Source: Deltaproteobacteria bacterium
GTDB taxonomy: Bacteria > Desulfobacterota > Syntrophia > Syntrophales > Fen-1087
Reading direction: 5' to 3'
Assembly (NCBI GenBank): GCA_026388595.1
Contig: JAPLJM010000260.1
Coordinates: 1 to 10,349 of the forward strand
DNA length: 10,349 bases
A model generated the notes under the pieces. That model was given only the letters and a program-made list of their open reading frames with translations. It did not search any database and had not been told where the DNA came from. The position numbers and the translations under genes were made by a program. This document shows positions 1 to 8,189 of the stretch, piece after piece. Positions within the stretch are counted from its first letter, which is position 1; every line of letters starts with the position of its first letter.

Positions 1-131
1 CCCTTGCCAAAATCCTGCAGGGGATCGGGTTTATCGCCCTTCTGCACCCGGAAATTACGGAAATCGACCTGAATCCGATCATCATCAGCGGGTCCACCCC
101 CGTCGTGGCCGACGCGCTCTTTGTGCTGTGA
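1..131 (+). CDS. ADP-forming acyl-CoA/acetyl-CoA synthetase, C-terminal end (partial)
   Basis: This is the last 42 codons of a gene that starts before the window; the frame begins at base 3 and ends with TGA at 129-131. The peptide contains ITEIDLNPIIISGS followed by VVADALFVL. The pattern EIDLNP-(hydrophobic)-G, then a short strand ending in DAL, is characteristic of the C-terminal ATP-grasp subdomain of NDP-forming acyl-CoA synthetases (acetate-CoA ligase, ADP-forming, and pimeloyl-CoA synthetase-like proteins). These enzymes interconvert acyl-CoA + ADP + Pi and acid + CoA + ATP in the cytoplasm, and are common in anaerobes that make or use acetate. Other ATP-grasp acyl-CoA ligases, such as succinyl-CoA synthetase beta chains, share part of this motif, so the substrate is not determined. 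The gene converges on mobB, with 13 bp between the two stop codons. Confidence 0.75.
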   Translation, partial: LAKILQGIGFIALLHPEITEIDLNPIIISGSTPVVADALFVL

Positions 132-144
132 TGATTCTATATCT

Positions 145-645
145 TCATCCTGCTTTTTTTAGAAAACGTGCTTCAATCATATCAACCAGCCCGCTGATAT
201 CATTGATATCCAGGCAGGGAACCCCGGCCGTAAGCGGCCGGTCGCTGGCAATGGCAAAAAGGTTGTCCTCTGTCGAGCAGAGGAGGTCCTGCTTCATTTC
301 CTTGCGGTTGACCTCGATCTTCGGGAAGGGATTCTTTTTGAACCCTTCGGACAGGACAATATCGGCATCCCGGATATAGCGGCCCACCAGTTCGCCGATA
401 TCAAAATCTTTCTCCACATCCTCCACAACCGCCACCCGGTGTGGAGAGGCAATCACCGTCGTCCGGGCTCCCGCCCGCTTATGCCGCCAGCTATCCTTCC
501 CTTCATGGTCGATCTCGAAACCATGACGGTTATGTTTGATTGTGGCCACGCGGTATCCCCGCCGGACCAGTTCCCCGATCATCTTTTCGACCAGGGTCGT
601 TTTGCCGGAATTGGATTTACCCACCACTGATACGACTGGAATCAT
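145..645 (-). CDS. mobB: Molybdopterin-guanine dinucleotide biosynthesis adaptor MobB
   Basis: A 166-aa cytoplasmic P-loop protein of normal length for MobB. Residues 2-17 form a beta strand and Walker A motif (G9-K-S-N-S-G-K15-T16), followed by the family-typical IKHNRHGFEIDHEGKDS segment (about 36-52), the RAGA stretch, and a central IVLSEGFKKNPFPKIEV block (about 96-112). In known systems MobB binds GTP and assists MobA, which attaches GMP to molybdenum cofactor to give the bis-MGD form used by DMSO-reductase-family enzymes such as formate dehydrogenase and nitrate reductase. The ATG at 645 is preceded by GAGAGG (653-658) at 7-nt spacing, which supports this start. The gene stands alone, and no mobA is in the window. 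Its upstream region is shared divergently with the cytochrome gene. Identification is by motif and overall family likeness. Confidence 0.92.
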   Translation of the reverse strand: MIPVVSVVGKSNSGKTTLVEKMIGELVRRGYRVATIKHNRHGFEIDHEGKDSWRHKRAGARTTVIASPHRVAVVEDVEKDFDIGELVGRYIRDADIVLSEGFKKNPFPKIEVNRKEMKQDLLCSTEDNLFAIASDRPLTAGVPCLDINDISGLVDMIEARFLKKAG

Positions 646-676
646 TACTCATCCTCTCAAGATGCCCTCCTGGTCC

Positions 677-698
677 TCCCTCTTTTTAATAAGGGGGA
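677..698. repeat. Short intergenic inverted repeat (hairpin)
   Basis: Bases 677-684 (TCCCTCTT) pair with 691-698 (AAGGGGGA), giving 8 pairs including one wobble around a 6-base loop (TTTAAT). It lies just upstream of mobB, on the far side from its coding region. No T-run follows on either strand, so it is unlikely to be an intrinsic terminator. It resembles the short CCCCCTTATTAAAAAGGGGG-type dispersed palindromes seen in intergenic DNA of many environmental bacteria, but a single copy cannot prove that. Confidence 0.4.
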
Positions 699-741
699 TT
701 GAAGGGAATTTTCCATTCAAGCATAGCTTATTCAATATTTC

Positions 742-770
742 TTGACCACTGAAATTTTCCGGACTACAAT
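742..770 (+). promoter_or_regulatory. Predicted sigma70-type promoter of the cytochrome gene
   Basis: TTGACC (742-747) and TACAAT (765-770) are separated by exactly 17 bp; each matches the consensus at 5 of 6 positions. Transcription would begin near 777, leaving a leader of about 120 nt before the cytochrome start at 897. The leader contains short possible hairpins, for example CCCTT at about 821-825 with AAGGG downstream, but I could not match it to a known riboswitch class. Confidence 0.65.
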
Positions 771-896
771 ACGGGCAGGCAGGCGTGATATTCCTAAGTT
801 TGAAAGCACTTCCGGCTTCACCCTTTTACCAGGAAGGGAGGTGGTCCCCCAACAGCCGTTGTCATTTTTAATCTTAATGTTTCACAAGGAGGTAAA

Positions 897-2114
897 ATGA
901 AATTCAAGATTGTGATTATGATGGTTGTTCTGAGTCTTCTTCTCCTGGGGGTGAACCTTTCAGCAGCAGCAAAAAAAGCGGCCAAAAAAACTGACAAGGC
1001 CTCACCCGCTGTGGCGTTTGTCGGCTCTGAAACGTGCATGAAGTGCCACCTTGCAGAATATCAGAGTTGGAAAGAAACCCTTCACAGCAAGATGATCCGG
1101 ACGAAACAGGACGGCATCCTGAAGGAGGCCGTGCAGAAGTGGAAGTCCGATGGCGCCGGCCCCGGTCCGAGCAAGGCAAACATCACGGGCAAGGAGGTTG
1201 CCCTGGATGACGTGGTCTATGTCGTCGGCTCACACTGGAAACAGCGTTATCTGGTGAAGAATGACGCAACCGGGGCGCATCAGTTTATGAACAGACAGTT
1301 CAACAGCGTCAGCGGCAAATGGGAAAATTATGGCCATAAGAACGACTGGGAAACCAGCTGCGCCACCTGCCACTCAACCGGTTACAGAGTCGTCGCTTAT
1401 GATCCGGCAAGCCATAAGGTGACCAAAGCCGCATTCACAGAAATGAACATCGGGTGCGAAGCCTGTCATGGACCGGGCGGCAAGCATATCAACTCAAAAT
1501 CCAAGAAAGATATCTGGAACCAGGCCGCTCAGCCCAAGGACGTGCAATCCCGCACATGCGGGTACTGCCATGTCCGCCTGGAAAACGAAAAATTCAAAAC
1601 CGCCCAGGGCAACAACGCCGAACATTTTCCCGCTCCGAAAGTGGGCGATTCCTTCAAACCCTGGGACGACTGGCGAACGTGGTATCCCGATGGCGTCGTG
1701 CTCCCCGGCATCCAGCCTAACCAGCCCTTTGACAAGAAATACACTCAGGCCGATTTCCAGGGGATCTTCCTGGTGGATGACATCTCAAAAAAGAACGGTG
1801 TCTATGAAGAGGGCAAGCACCATCAGGAATATCTGGGGTTTATCCAGTCCAGCCACTATAAGAAAAATATCGTGAGCTGCATCGACTGCCATACCCCCCA
1901 TGCCGTAAAAGGGAAGGCCATCGAACGGTCGGAAAAGGGTAACTGCGCCAAATGCCATGGTGAGCAGTACACGGTCGAGAAAATCATGCCGGCCACCGGC
2001 AAGACCGCCGATAATCTCTACCTGAGAACCCACACCTTCAACAAAAACCAGAGCAGACCGTCCGGGAAAACCTCGCCCTTGGGCTACTCGCCGGATCTGT
2101 ATTATCAAAAGTAA
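897..2114 (+). CDS. Exported hexaheme c-type cytochrome (cytochrome c554-like family)
   Basis: A 405-aa precursor. Residues 1-25 are a Sec signal peptide: basic MKFK start, hydrophobic run IVIMMVVLSLLLLGV, then likely cleavage near LSAAA. The mature protein has six CxxCH heme-binding motifs, starting at C47, C155, C187, C221, C328 and C350, so six covalent hemes are expected after periplasmic maturation. FVGSETCMKCH...SWKETLHSKM and the paired SCATCHSTGY...GCEACHGPGG blocks are typical of the cytochrome c554/multiheme family. A role in periplasmic electron transfer is likely; partner and terminal acceptor cannot be told from sequence, and an oxidoreductase activity is possible. The ATG has a strong AAGGAGGT ribosome site (886-893), though the spacing is short. 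The gene is monocistronic, with its own promoter upstream and a long palindrome downstream. There is no lipobox or outer-membrane porin partner here. Confidence 0.9.
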   Translation: MKFKIVIMMVVLSLLLLGVNLSAAAKKAAKKTDKASPAVAFVGSETCMKCHLAEYQSWKETLHSKMIRTKQDGILKEAVQKWKSDGAGPGPSKANITGKEVALDDVVYVVGSHWKQRYLVKNDATGAHQFMNRQFNSVSGKWENYGHKNDWETSCATCHSTGYRVVAYDPASHKVTKAAFTEMNIGCEACHGPGGKHINSKSKKDIWNQAAQPKDVQSRTCGYCHVRLENEKFKTAQGNNAEHFPAPKVGDSFKPWDDWRTWYPDGVVLPGIQPNQPFDKKYTQADFQGIFLVDDISKKNGVYEEGKHHQEYLGFIQSSHYKKNIVSCIDCHTPHAVKGKAIERSEKGNCAKCHGEQYTVEKIMPATGKTADNLYLRTHTFNKNQSRPSGKTSPLGYSPDLYYQK

Positions 2115-2128
2115 CGTCCCTCTCATAA

Positions 2129-2169
2129 ATAGGGACAGCGCCCTATTAAATTAATGGCGCTGTTCCTAT
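2129..2169. repeat. Long palindrome between convergent genes (REP-like or bidirectional terminator)
   Basis: Bases 2129-2142 (ATAGGGACAGCGCC) pair with 2156-2169 (GGCGCTGTTCCTAT): a continuous 14-bp stem with one G-U, around a 13-base AT-rich loop. It lies 15 bp after the cytochrome stop and about 80 bp beyond the mfd stop, between two converging transcripts. Neither side has a convincing T-run, so it is not a textbook intrinsic terminator, though it may protect or end both messages. The AGGGACAG...CTGTCCCT style of arm recalls REP palindromes associated with RAYT transposases. That is an inference; no transposase is nearby. Confidence 0.6.
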
Positions 2170-2251
2170 GCAATCAGGCGGGCTAATAATAAAGACATCG
2201 TTGAAGCGAAATAGATTTTTGAGCGGCGGCGGAGCCATTTGTCAAAGGTCT

Positions 2252-5200
2252 TTATTTTTGCAAAGCCAGCAGCAGGCCTTTGGCTTCCCGGATGATGGCA
2301 TCGCCGGCAATGTTCGGCAGGGGCAGATAGAGCTTGTAATCGGGCGTCAGTCTCATCCCCTTAAACTTTTTACGGGACAGTTCAATCAGTTTTGCGGGAT
2401 CGACGGGGCTTTTTTCGTGAAAGAAGATGAAGAGATTCTTCCCGTCGTAGCCCATCTTCTTTCCTTTGATCGTCTTCAAGAGATGCTTGATGCGGATCAC
2501 CTCAAAGAGATGCTCCACCTCCGGCGGGACAAAGCCATACAGATCCGTCAGTTCGTCCACGATTTCAGATAGTTCTTCTTCTGATACCGCCATGGACATC
2601 CGCTTGTAGGTGACCAGCCGCTGATGCTCGTCGGCCATGTACCCGGCGGGAATAAACGCGGCAAGCCCCAGATTGATCTCCGGCCGGATCTCGTCTTCCG
2701 GCACGGGCTCGCCCTTCAGCTCGCGAATGGTCTTTTCCATCAACTCCGTATAGAGCTCATAGCCCACGGCGGATACATGGCCGGACTGTGATGTCCCCAG
2801 CAGGTTCCCGCCGCCCCGGATGTCCAGATCGTTGGAGGCGATCCGGAAGCCGGAACCGGGTTCTGAAAACTCCATGATCACTTGCAGGCGCCGCATGGCG
2901 TCCCGGGAAAGCATGGCCCCCTTGGGCACCAGCAGATAGGCCGCCGCCTCTTCCTTTGCCCGCCCCACCCTGCCCCGGATCTGATAGAGCTGCGCCAGAC
3001 CGAACCGGTCCGCCCGGTTGATAATGATCGTGTTGGCTGTGGGAATATCCAGGCCGGAGCCGATAATGGAGGTGCAAACCAGAACGTTCACCTCCCCCCG
3101 GACAAATTTTGTCATGCTGTTCTCAATATCCTTCGGTTTCATCTGGCCATGGACGACGCCCACATGCGCCTCGGGAACCAGCTTTTCCACAAACCGCGCC
3201 ATCGTATAGATGGATTTGACCCGGTCATGAAGGAAAAAGACCTGGCCGTCTCTTTTGAGTTCTTCCCGGATGGCTTCCCGGATAACATCCTCATTGAATT
3301 CAAGCACATGGGTCTTGATGGCCTGCCGGTCCACCGGGGGGGTGTTGATAATCGACAGATCCCGGATACCCACCAGGGACAGATGCAGCGTCCGGGGAAT
3401 CGGCGTTGCCGTGAGGGTCAGGACATCCACCAGGGTCCGCAGCTTTTTGAGCTTTTCCTTGTGGGAAACACCGAAACGCTGTTCCTCATCGATGATGACC
3501 AGCCCCAGATCCCTGAAGTCAACATCCTTCTGGAGCAGCCGATGCGTGCCGATGACGATGTCTACGCCCCCCTTCCGGAGGTCTTCCAGGATTTTCTGCT
3601 GTTCCGCCTTTGTTTTAAAACGGTTCAGCGCCTCCACACGGATGGGGTAATCCTTGAGCCTGCGGGAAAAGGTCTGGTAGTGCTGCTCCGCCAGAATCGT
3701 CGTCGGCACGAGCACCGCTGCCTGCCGGCCATCCATAACGGCGCGGAAAGAGGCCCGGAGCGCCACCTCCGTCTTGCCGAAGCCGGCGTCCCCACAGATC
3801 AGCCGGTCCATGGGCTTGGCGTCGTTCATGTCCAGATGGATATCCTCGATGGCCTTCGCCTGATCCGGTGTTTCCTCAAATTCAAAGGAAGCGCTGAACT
3901 CTTCATATAATCTATCCGGCGGTGCAAAAGCATTCCGTTCCATGACCTCCCGGGCAGCATAGACGGCAACCAGCTCTTCCGCCTCCTCCCGAATCGACTT
4001 TTTGACTTTCTCCTTGACGGTATCCCATGAAAGCCCGCCCAGTTTGTCCATTTTCGGCAGGTGCCCGTCCGGACCAATGTATCGCTGGATCTGGTCCAGC
4101 CGATCTACTGGGAGATAGAGCTTGTCGCTGTCCAGATACTCCAGCAGGAGGAAATCATTTTCAATCTCCATGACAGAGAGTTTCTGGAGGCCCCGGTAAA
4201 GTCCGATACCCTGCTCGGTATGGACCACAAAATCTCCTTCTTTCAGTTCGCCGAAGGATTTTAAAAAGTAACCTTCCCGGACAGGCCGCCATTTTCTTCT
4301 GGCCGTTTTCTTGCCGAAGATGTCCTCATCACTGATGACCAACAGCTTCAAACCGGGATATTGAAAACTGCCGGTGATCCGTCCTTCCCGAATGACGATC
4401 CGCCCCTGACGCTCACGCCGGTCCATTTCCTCAAGAATTGGCAGCACTGCGGGGTGAATGGAAAGGTGGTACTGTTCAAATAAATGCTTTGTCCGCTGGA
4501 CCTCTTCCGCACCGCCGCAGACGATGGTAAGGTCATAGCCGTCCTGCAGCCACGCCTTGATTTTCTCGACCAAGGGCGCCAGTTTTCCGGCTTCCTCAAG
4601 TCCGGACGGGACGGTTGGCCGGAGTCCCAGGTCTGTATGCACTTCAACTTTGACGGGAGGAAGAGCAGCCGGCGCGCTGAAGGCATCGGCACTGACGTCG
4701 AGGGGCAGGCCTTCCAGCATGATCCTTTGAAAACGCTCGTATTGCGGGCGCAACTGTGCCCCGCCCTGATAGGAAGCTTCCCGCTCCAAAAAGAACCGGC
4801 CTTCACTACGGGCCTTCAGCAGAAACCGGTCGATCGCATTTTCAATCGCCTCCATGGCCTGGGCCATGGCAAGCGGATCATCCAGCGCCAAAAGCGCCTC
4901 CGAAGGAATAAAATCAAAAAAACTCGAAAGAGAGGGGGCTTCCGGGTGGTCCGTTTCGTCGTCGGCGTGATAGAAAAGCGGCATAAACAGGGGATTGATC
5001 GAAGACACCAGGTTCTGACCGATCATTTCCGTGAGGCGTTCCCGGATTTGCCGGGGCAACTCCAGCTCACCGGCGCGGGCACGGATGTTCCGGATAGCCT
5101 GTTGCTTCCTTGCTTCCGAAGTGATGACTTCGCTTGCCGGTGCCAGCATGAATTCGACGATTTGCTCGGTGGATCGCTGCGAGGCAGGGTCGAAGCGGCG

Positions 5201-5830
5201 GATCGATTCCAGTTCATCGCCGAAAAATTCAAGCCGGAAAGGCGTTTCGACGGTGGGGGTAAAAATGTCGACCACATGCCCCCGGACGCTGAATTCTCCT
5301 TTTTCTTCCACCAGAGTTTCCCGGCGATAGCCGCCCATGACCAGTTTTTCAACCAGCGCATCCCGGTCCAGCAGATCACCGATGGCAATCTTTTGAATGT
5401 AACCCACAAAAGCCGCCTGGGGCATGAGTTTCTGCATGAGCGCCTTCAACGGCAGCACGACAACCCCCGGCTTGCCATTGAGCAGGCGGTAGAGGATGCC
5501 GAGGCGGACCAACTCCACGTCCCGCTGAAAGGCGAGCAGGTCCGTGGAGACGACATCCCAGGGGGCATAGAGCAGGACCCGATCTCTGCCGAGAAAGAAA
5601 GCGATATCCCGCTCCATCTCCCGGGCCTCGCGTTCCGTGGGTGTGAACACGACCAAGGGACGGCCCGTTTCCCGGAAAAGACGGGAGAGAAAAAAGGCCT
5701 TGGCCGATCCCTGCAATCCCTGGATGCACAGGGAGTCCCGAGCAGACGGAGATGTACCGCTGACCCGGGCGAAAACCTCCTGAAAGGCGGGATCGGTATA
5801 ATGCTTTCTGATGTCTACGATTTTTCGCAC
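2252..5830 (-). CDS. mfd: Transcription-repair coupling factor Mfd
   Basis: A 1192-aa protein, slightly longer than the E. coli homologue (about 1150). Domains in order: an N-terminal UvrB-homology region (roughly 1-480) that recruits UvrA; a CarD/RID RNA-polymerase-binding module near 525-595 (GDFVVHTEQGIGLYRG...YLPVDRLDQIQRYIG); a RecG-type SF2 DNA translocase with Walker A GDAGFGKTE (about 678-686), DEEQRFGV (about 780), TATPIPRTL, GSGLDIP and QIRGRVGR; and a C-terminal TRCF domain. Mfd dislodges RNA polymerase stalled at DNA lesions and brings in UvrAB. The start is GTG at 5828-5830: the same frame upstream is closed by the nadA stop (5843-5845), so no longer version is possible. No clear Shine-Dalgarno precedes it, so translation may be coupled to nadA, 12 bp upstream. 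Confidence 0.97.
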   Translation of the reverse strand: MRKIVDIRKHYTDPAFQEVFARVSGTSPSARDSLCIQGLQGSAKAFFLSRLFRETGRPLVVFTPTEREAREMERDIAFFLGRDRVLLYAPWDVVSTDLLAFQRDVELVRLGILYRLLNGKPGVVVLPLKALMQKLMPQAAFVGYIQKIAIGDLLDRDALVEKLVMGGYRRETLVEEKGEFSVRGHVVDIFTPTVETPFRLEFFGDELESIRRFDPASQRSTEQIVEFMLAPASEVITSEARKQQAIRNIRARAGELELPRQIRERLTEMIGQNLVSSINPLFMPLFYHADDETDHPEAPSLSSFFDFIPSEALLALDDPLAMAQAMEAIENAIDRFLLKARSEGRFFLEREASYQGGAQLRPQYERFQRIMLEGLPLDVSADAFSAPAALPPVKVEVHTDLGLRPTVPSGLEEAGKLAPLVEKIKAWLQDGYDLTIVCGGAEEVQRTKHLFEQYHLSIHPAVLPILEEMDRRERQGRIVIREGRITGSFQYPGLKLLVISDEDIFGKKTARRKWRPVREGYFLKSFGELKEGDFVVHTEQGIGLYRGLQKLSVMEIENDFLLLEYLDSDKLYLPVDRLDQIQRYIGPDGHLPKMDKLGGLSWDTVKEKVKKSIREEAEELVAVYAAREVMERNAFAPPDRLYEEFSASFEFEETPDQAKAIEDIHLDMNDAKPMDRLICGDAGFGKTEVALRASFRAVMDGRQAAVLVPTTILAEQHYQTFSRRLKDYPIRVEALNRFKTKAEQQKILEDLRKGGVDIVIGTHRLLQKDVDFRDLGLVIIDEEQRFGVSHKEKLKKLRTLVDVLTLTATPIPRTLHLSLVGIRDLSIINTPPVDRQAIKTHVLEFNEDVIREAIREELKRDGQVFFLHDRVKSIYTMARFVEKLVPEAHVGVVHGQMKPKDIENSMTKFVRGEVNVLVCTSIIGSGLDIPTANTIIINRADRFGLAQLYQIRGRVGRAKEEAAAYLLVPKGAMLSRDAMRRLQVIMEFSEPGSGFRIASNDLDIRGGGNLLGTSQSGHVSAVGYELYTELMEKTIRELKGEPVPEDEIRPEINLGLAAFIPAGYMADEHQRLVTYKRMSMAVSEEELSEIVDELTDLYGFVPPEVEHLFEVIRIKHLLKTIKGKKMGYDGKNLFIFFHEKSPVDPAKLIELSRKKFKGMRLTPDYKLYLPLPNIAGDAIIREAKGLLLALQK

Positions 5831-5842
5831 GGTTCTGGTTGG

Positions 5843-6754
5843 CTAAGAGATTGCCAGCATCCTCTCCAGCGCTTTTTTGGCGGGAATTCTCACGTCTTCG
5901 GGAACCTTGACCACATTCTTCATTTCCGTGAGGGCGGTCTTGATATCCGCAAGGGTGATCTTTTTCATGTCTTCACAGGTCATCTGATCGGATGCCGGGA
6001 TAAATATTTTTTCCGGATATTGCTTTCTTAACTGATAAAAAATGCCGTGCTCCGTACCCACGATCATCTCCCGGACATGCTCTTCACCGGCATACCGGAT
6101 GATCCCGGTGGTGCTTCCCACATAGTCGGCCAACCTCAGGACTTCCTGGCGGCACTCCGGATGAGCCGCGAAGGTAGCCCGGGGATGCTTCTCCTTTGTC
6201 CGCCTGACCTGTTCGGCCGACAAAAAGTGGTGAACCGGGCAGTATCCCTCCCAGGGTATGATTTTCCTGTCCGTCTGTCCGGCCACATAGCGGGCAAGGT
6301 TCCCGTCAGGGATCATCAGGATTTCCTTCACATCGCCGAGCGAACGGATCACCTTCACGGCGTTGGCGGAAGTGCAGCAGACATCGCTCATGGCCTTGAT
6401 CGCTGCAGATGAATTGATGTAGGTCACCACCGCGGCGCCGGGATGCTCCTTCTTTGCCGCCCCAAGTGCCTCCGGGGTAATCATATCCGCCAGTGGACAG
6501 CCGGCGTCCGGCCGGGGCAGCAAAACCGTCTTTCCCGGCGACAGAATCGAAGCGCTTTCCGCCATGAAATGGACACCGGCAAAGATGAGCACCTCGGCAT
6601 TCGTCCGGGCAGCCTCCATGCTCAGGGCCAGGGAATCGCCGAGAATATCTGCAATCTCCTGGATCTCATCGCGCTGATAATAATGGGCCAACAGGATCGC
6701 TTTTTTTTCTTTCAGCAATTGCCTGATGTCTTGTTGTAATTTCGTAAGGCTCAC
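5843..6754 (-). CDS. nadA: Quinolinate synthase NadA
   Basis: A 303-aa cytoplasmic iron-sulfur enzyme that condenses iminoaspartate with dihydroxyacetone phosphate to make quinolinate, the NAD precursor. The short form is typical of NadA from many anaerobes and thermophiles. The three cysteines at the usual [4Fe-4S] ligand positions are C86 (AGCPLADM), C172 (EGYCPVHH) and C260 (QMTCEDMKKITL). Substrate-site segments LLAHYYQ (21-27), TYINSSAAIK (111-120) and HPEC (198-201) are present. The start is GTG at 6752-6754, with a purine-rich AGGAGAAAGGG stretch upstream on the same strand. It precedes mfd on the same strand with a 12-bp gap, so the two are probably co-transcribed. nadB and nadC are not in the window. 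Confidence 0.95.
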   Translation of the reverse strand: MSLTKLQQDIRQLLKEKKAILLAHYYQRDEIQEIADILGDSLALSMEAARTNAEVLIFAGVHFMAESASILSPGKTVLLPRPDAGCPLADMITPEALGAAKKEHPGAAVVTYINSSAAIKAMSDVCCTSANAVKVIRSLGDVKEILMIPDGNLARYVAGQTDRKIIPWEGYCPVHHFLSAEQVRRTKEKHPRATFAAHPECRQEVLRLADYVGSTTGIIRYAGEEHVREMIVGTEHGIFYQLRKQYPEKIFIPASDQMTCEDMKKITLADIKTALTEMKNVVKVPEDVRIPAKKALERMLAIS

Positions 6755-6794
6755 GGCACTCGACCCTTTCTCCTGATGCTCTTACCCTCCCTAT

Positions 6795-6823
6795 ACTATA
6801 AAACCAAATTTATTCAAGGCGAA
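6795..6823 (-). promoter_or_regulatory. Possible promoter of the nadA-mfd operon
   Basis: On the minus strand, TTCGCC (6818-6823) and TATAGT (6795-6800) are separated by 17 bp. The -10 box matches at 5 of 6 positions; the -35 box is weak (3 of 6). It is placed about 40 bp before the nadA GTG and faces away from the moeA promoter. Confidence 0.35.
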
Positions 6824-6841
6824 AAGCCAGCTCCTTAAGGG

Positions 6842-6868
6842 TTGACAAAGGCCGGCGTTTGTTATAGT
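6842..6868 (+). promoter_or_regulatory. Predicted promoter of moeA (and perhaps selC)
   Basis: A perfect TTGACA (6842-6847) is followed by TATAGT (6863-6868) at 15-bp spacing, which is short; an alternative -10, TAGTTT at 6865-6870, has 17-bp spacing but matches less well. It lies about 50 bp before the moeA start and is divergent from the nadA promoter. I saw no molybdenum-cofactor riboswitch in the short leader. Confidence 0.5.
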
Positions 6869-6920
6869 TTTCCACGAGTTCAAAAATTTTACAGAATTGC
6901 GAGCATGGTAAAGAAACATC

Positions 6921-8162
6921 ATGATCTCTCTTGAAGAAGCACTGAGCCAGATATTGAACGCCATCCATCCCCTCGGTCTGGAAAAAGTCAACCTCCTCGA
7001 CACCCTGGGACGTGTGATCGGTGAAGACATCCTGGCATCCCGCCCCATCCCACCGAAAAACAACTCCGCCATGGACGGTTATGCCCTTTGCTGGGAGGAT
7101 ACCCGCGGCGCCTCCCGAGAGATACCGGTTATTCTGGAGGTCATCGAAGACATCCCGGCCGGATCGATTCCCAGTAAAACCGTCGGCAAAGGCCAGGCTG
7201 TGCGAATCATGACCGGGGCGCCGGTTCCCGAGGGTGCGGACGCCGTCATGCGGATGGAAGACACCGAAAAGGACGGCCAGCAGGTCAGAATTTTTGTGGA
7301 AGCGGCGAAAGGCCAAGATATCAGGAATGCGGGCGAGGACGTCCGCAAGGGGGAAAAGGTCATCTCCCGGGGCGATATCCTTCGGCCGGCGGAAATCGGC
7401 ATGCTGGCGGCCTTGGGACGCTCATTCATCTCTGTTTACCAAAGACCGCTGGTTGCGATTCTGGCGACCGGCGATGAACTGGTGGATGTGGATGAAAATC
7501 CATCCCCATGGCAGATCATCAGCTCCAACAGCTATGCCCTGGCGGCGCAGATCCTGGATTGCGGCGCCACCCCCCTGCAGATCGGCATCGCAAAAGACAC
7601 CCGGGAGGATCTGACAGCCAAATTTAAAACGGCGCTCAGGGCCGACCTGATTATCTCATCGGGCGGCGTTTCGGTGGGTGATTACGATCTGGTCAAGGAC
7701 ATCATGAAGGAAGTGGGCAACCGGATGCAGTTCTGGCAGGTCGCCATGCGGCCCGGCAAACCCCTGGCCTTCGGCGCCATGAACAACATTCCGCTGTTCG
7801 GGCTCCCCGGCAACCCCGTCTCTTCCATGGTTTCCTTTGAACAGTTCGTCCGGCCGTCTATTCTGAAACTGATGGGACATCGAAATCTCTTTCGCAGGAC
7901 GGTCCGGGCATTGCTCAAAGAACCGATCGATAAGAAAAAAGGGACGAGGCATTTCATCCGGGCGCGCATTACCTTTGAGGATGGCCGGTACCGAGTCGTA
8001 TCGACGGGCGAACAGGGCTCCGGCATCCTGAAATCCATGGTGAAGGCAAACGGATTAATTGTCTTGCCAGAGGAAACAACATCAGTTAAGGTCGGCGAAA
8101 CGGTCATGGTGCAACTCATCGATCAATCCCTTGTCCAGACCGATCAGCTCGAATATCTATAA
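6921..8162 (+). CDS. moeA: Molybdopterin molybdenumtransferase MoeA
   Basis: A 413-aa cytoplasmic enzyme, full length for the family. MoeA inserts molybdate into adenylylated molybdopterin to form molybdenum cofactor. Visible landmarks are NNSAMDGYA (47-54) with the conserved Asp52, RIMTGAPVPEGADAVM (95-110), the MogA-like domain with ILATGDEL, SSGGVSVGDYD, MRPGKPLAFG and FGLPGNPVS, and a C-terminal beta-barrel domain IV. The start at ATG 6921 has only a weak ribosome site; the ATG 16 bases earlier (6905) is in another frame. It may act with MobB, encoded about 6 kb away in this window. The stop is 27 bp before selC, so the tRNA could be carried on the moeA transcript. Some organisms have several MoeA paralogues, one for tungsten; sequence alone does not tell which metal this one uses. 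Confidence 0.95.
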   Translation: MISLEEALSQILNAIHPLGLEKVNLLDTLGRVIGEDILASRPIPPKNNSAMDGYALCWEDTRGASREIPVILEVIEDIPAGSIPSKTVGKGQAVRIMTGAPVPEGADAVMRMEDTEKDGQQVRIFVEAAKGQDIRNAGEDVRKGEKVISRGDILRPAEIGMLAALGRSFISVYQRPLVAILATGDELVDVDENPSPWQIISSNSYALAAQILDCGATPLQIGIAKDTREDLTAKFKTALRADLIISSGGVSVGDYDLVKDIMKEVGNRMQFWQVAMRPGKPLAFGAMNNIPLFGLPGNPVSSMVSFEQFVRPSILKLMGHRNLFRRTVRALLKEPIDKKKGTRHFIRARITFEDGRYRVVSTGEQGSGILKSMVKANGLIVLPEETTSVKVGETVMVQLIDQSLVQTDQLEYL

Positions 8163-8189
8163 AATGCAGTCCTGTCGCACATCAACTGA

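Noticed and set aside
777..896. Cyclic-di-GMP (GEMM) riboswitch in the cytochrome leader
   Set aside because: GEMM riboswitches often precede multiheme cytochromes in deltaproteobacteria, so I looked for one. The expected conserved blocks with the tetraloop receptor and the GGCAAA-type core are not visible.
2882..3910. A 342-codon plus-strand open frame opposite the mfd translocase region
   Set aside because: It is antisense to conserved Mfd helicase motifs and its translation shows no family signature; it is a shadow frame.
4484..6031. A 515-codon plus-strand open frame opposite mfd and nadA
   Set aside because: It is fully antisense to two strongly identified genes. Its peptide is rich in His, Gln, Arg and Gly with no recognisable domain, as expected of a shadow frame in GC-rich coding DNA.
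6869..6920. Molybdenum-cofactor riboswitch before moeA
   Set aside because: The leader after the predicted promoter is only about 45 nt, too short for the Moco RNA motif, and no matching stems are seen.
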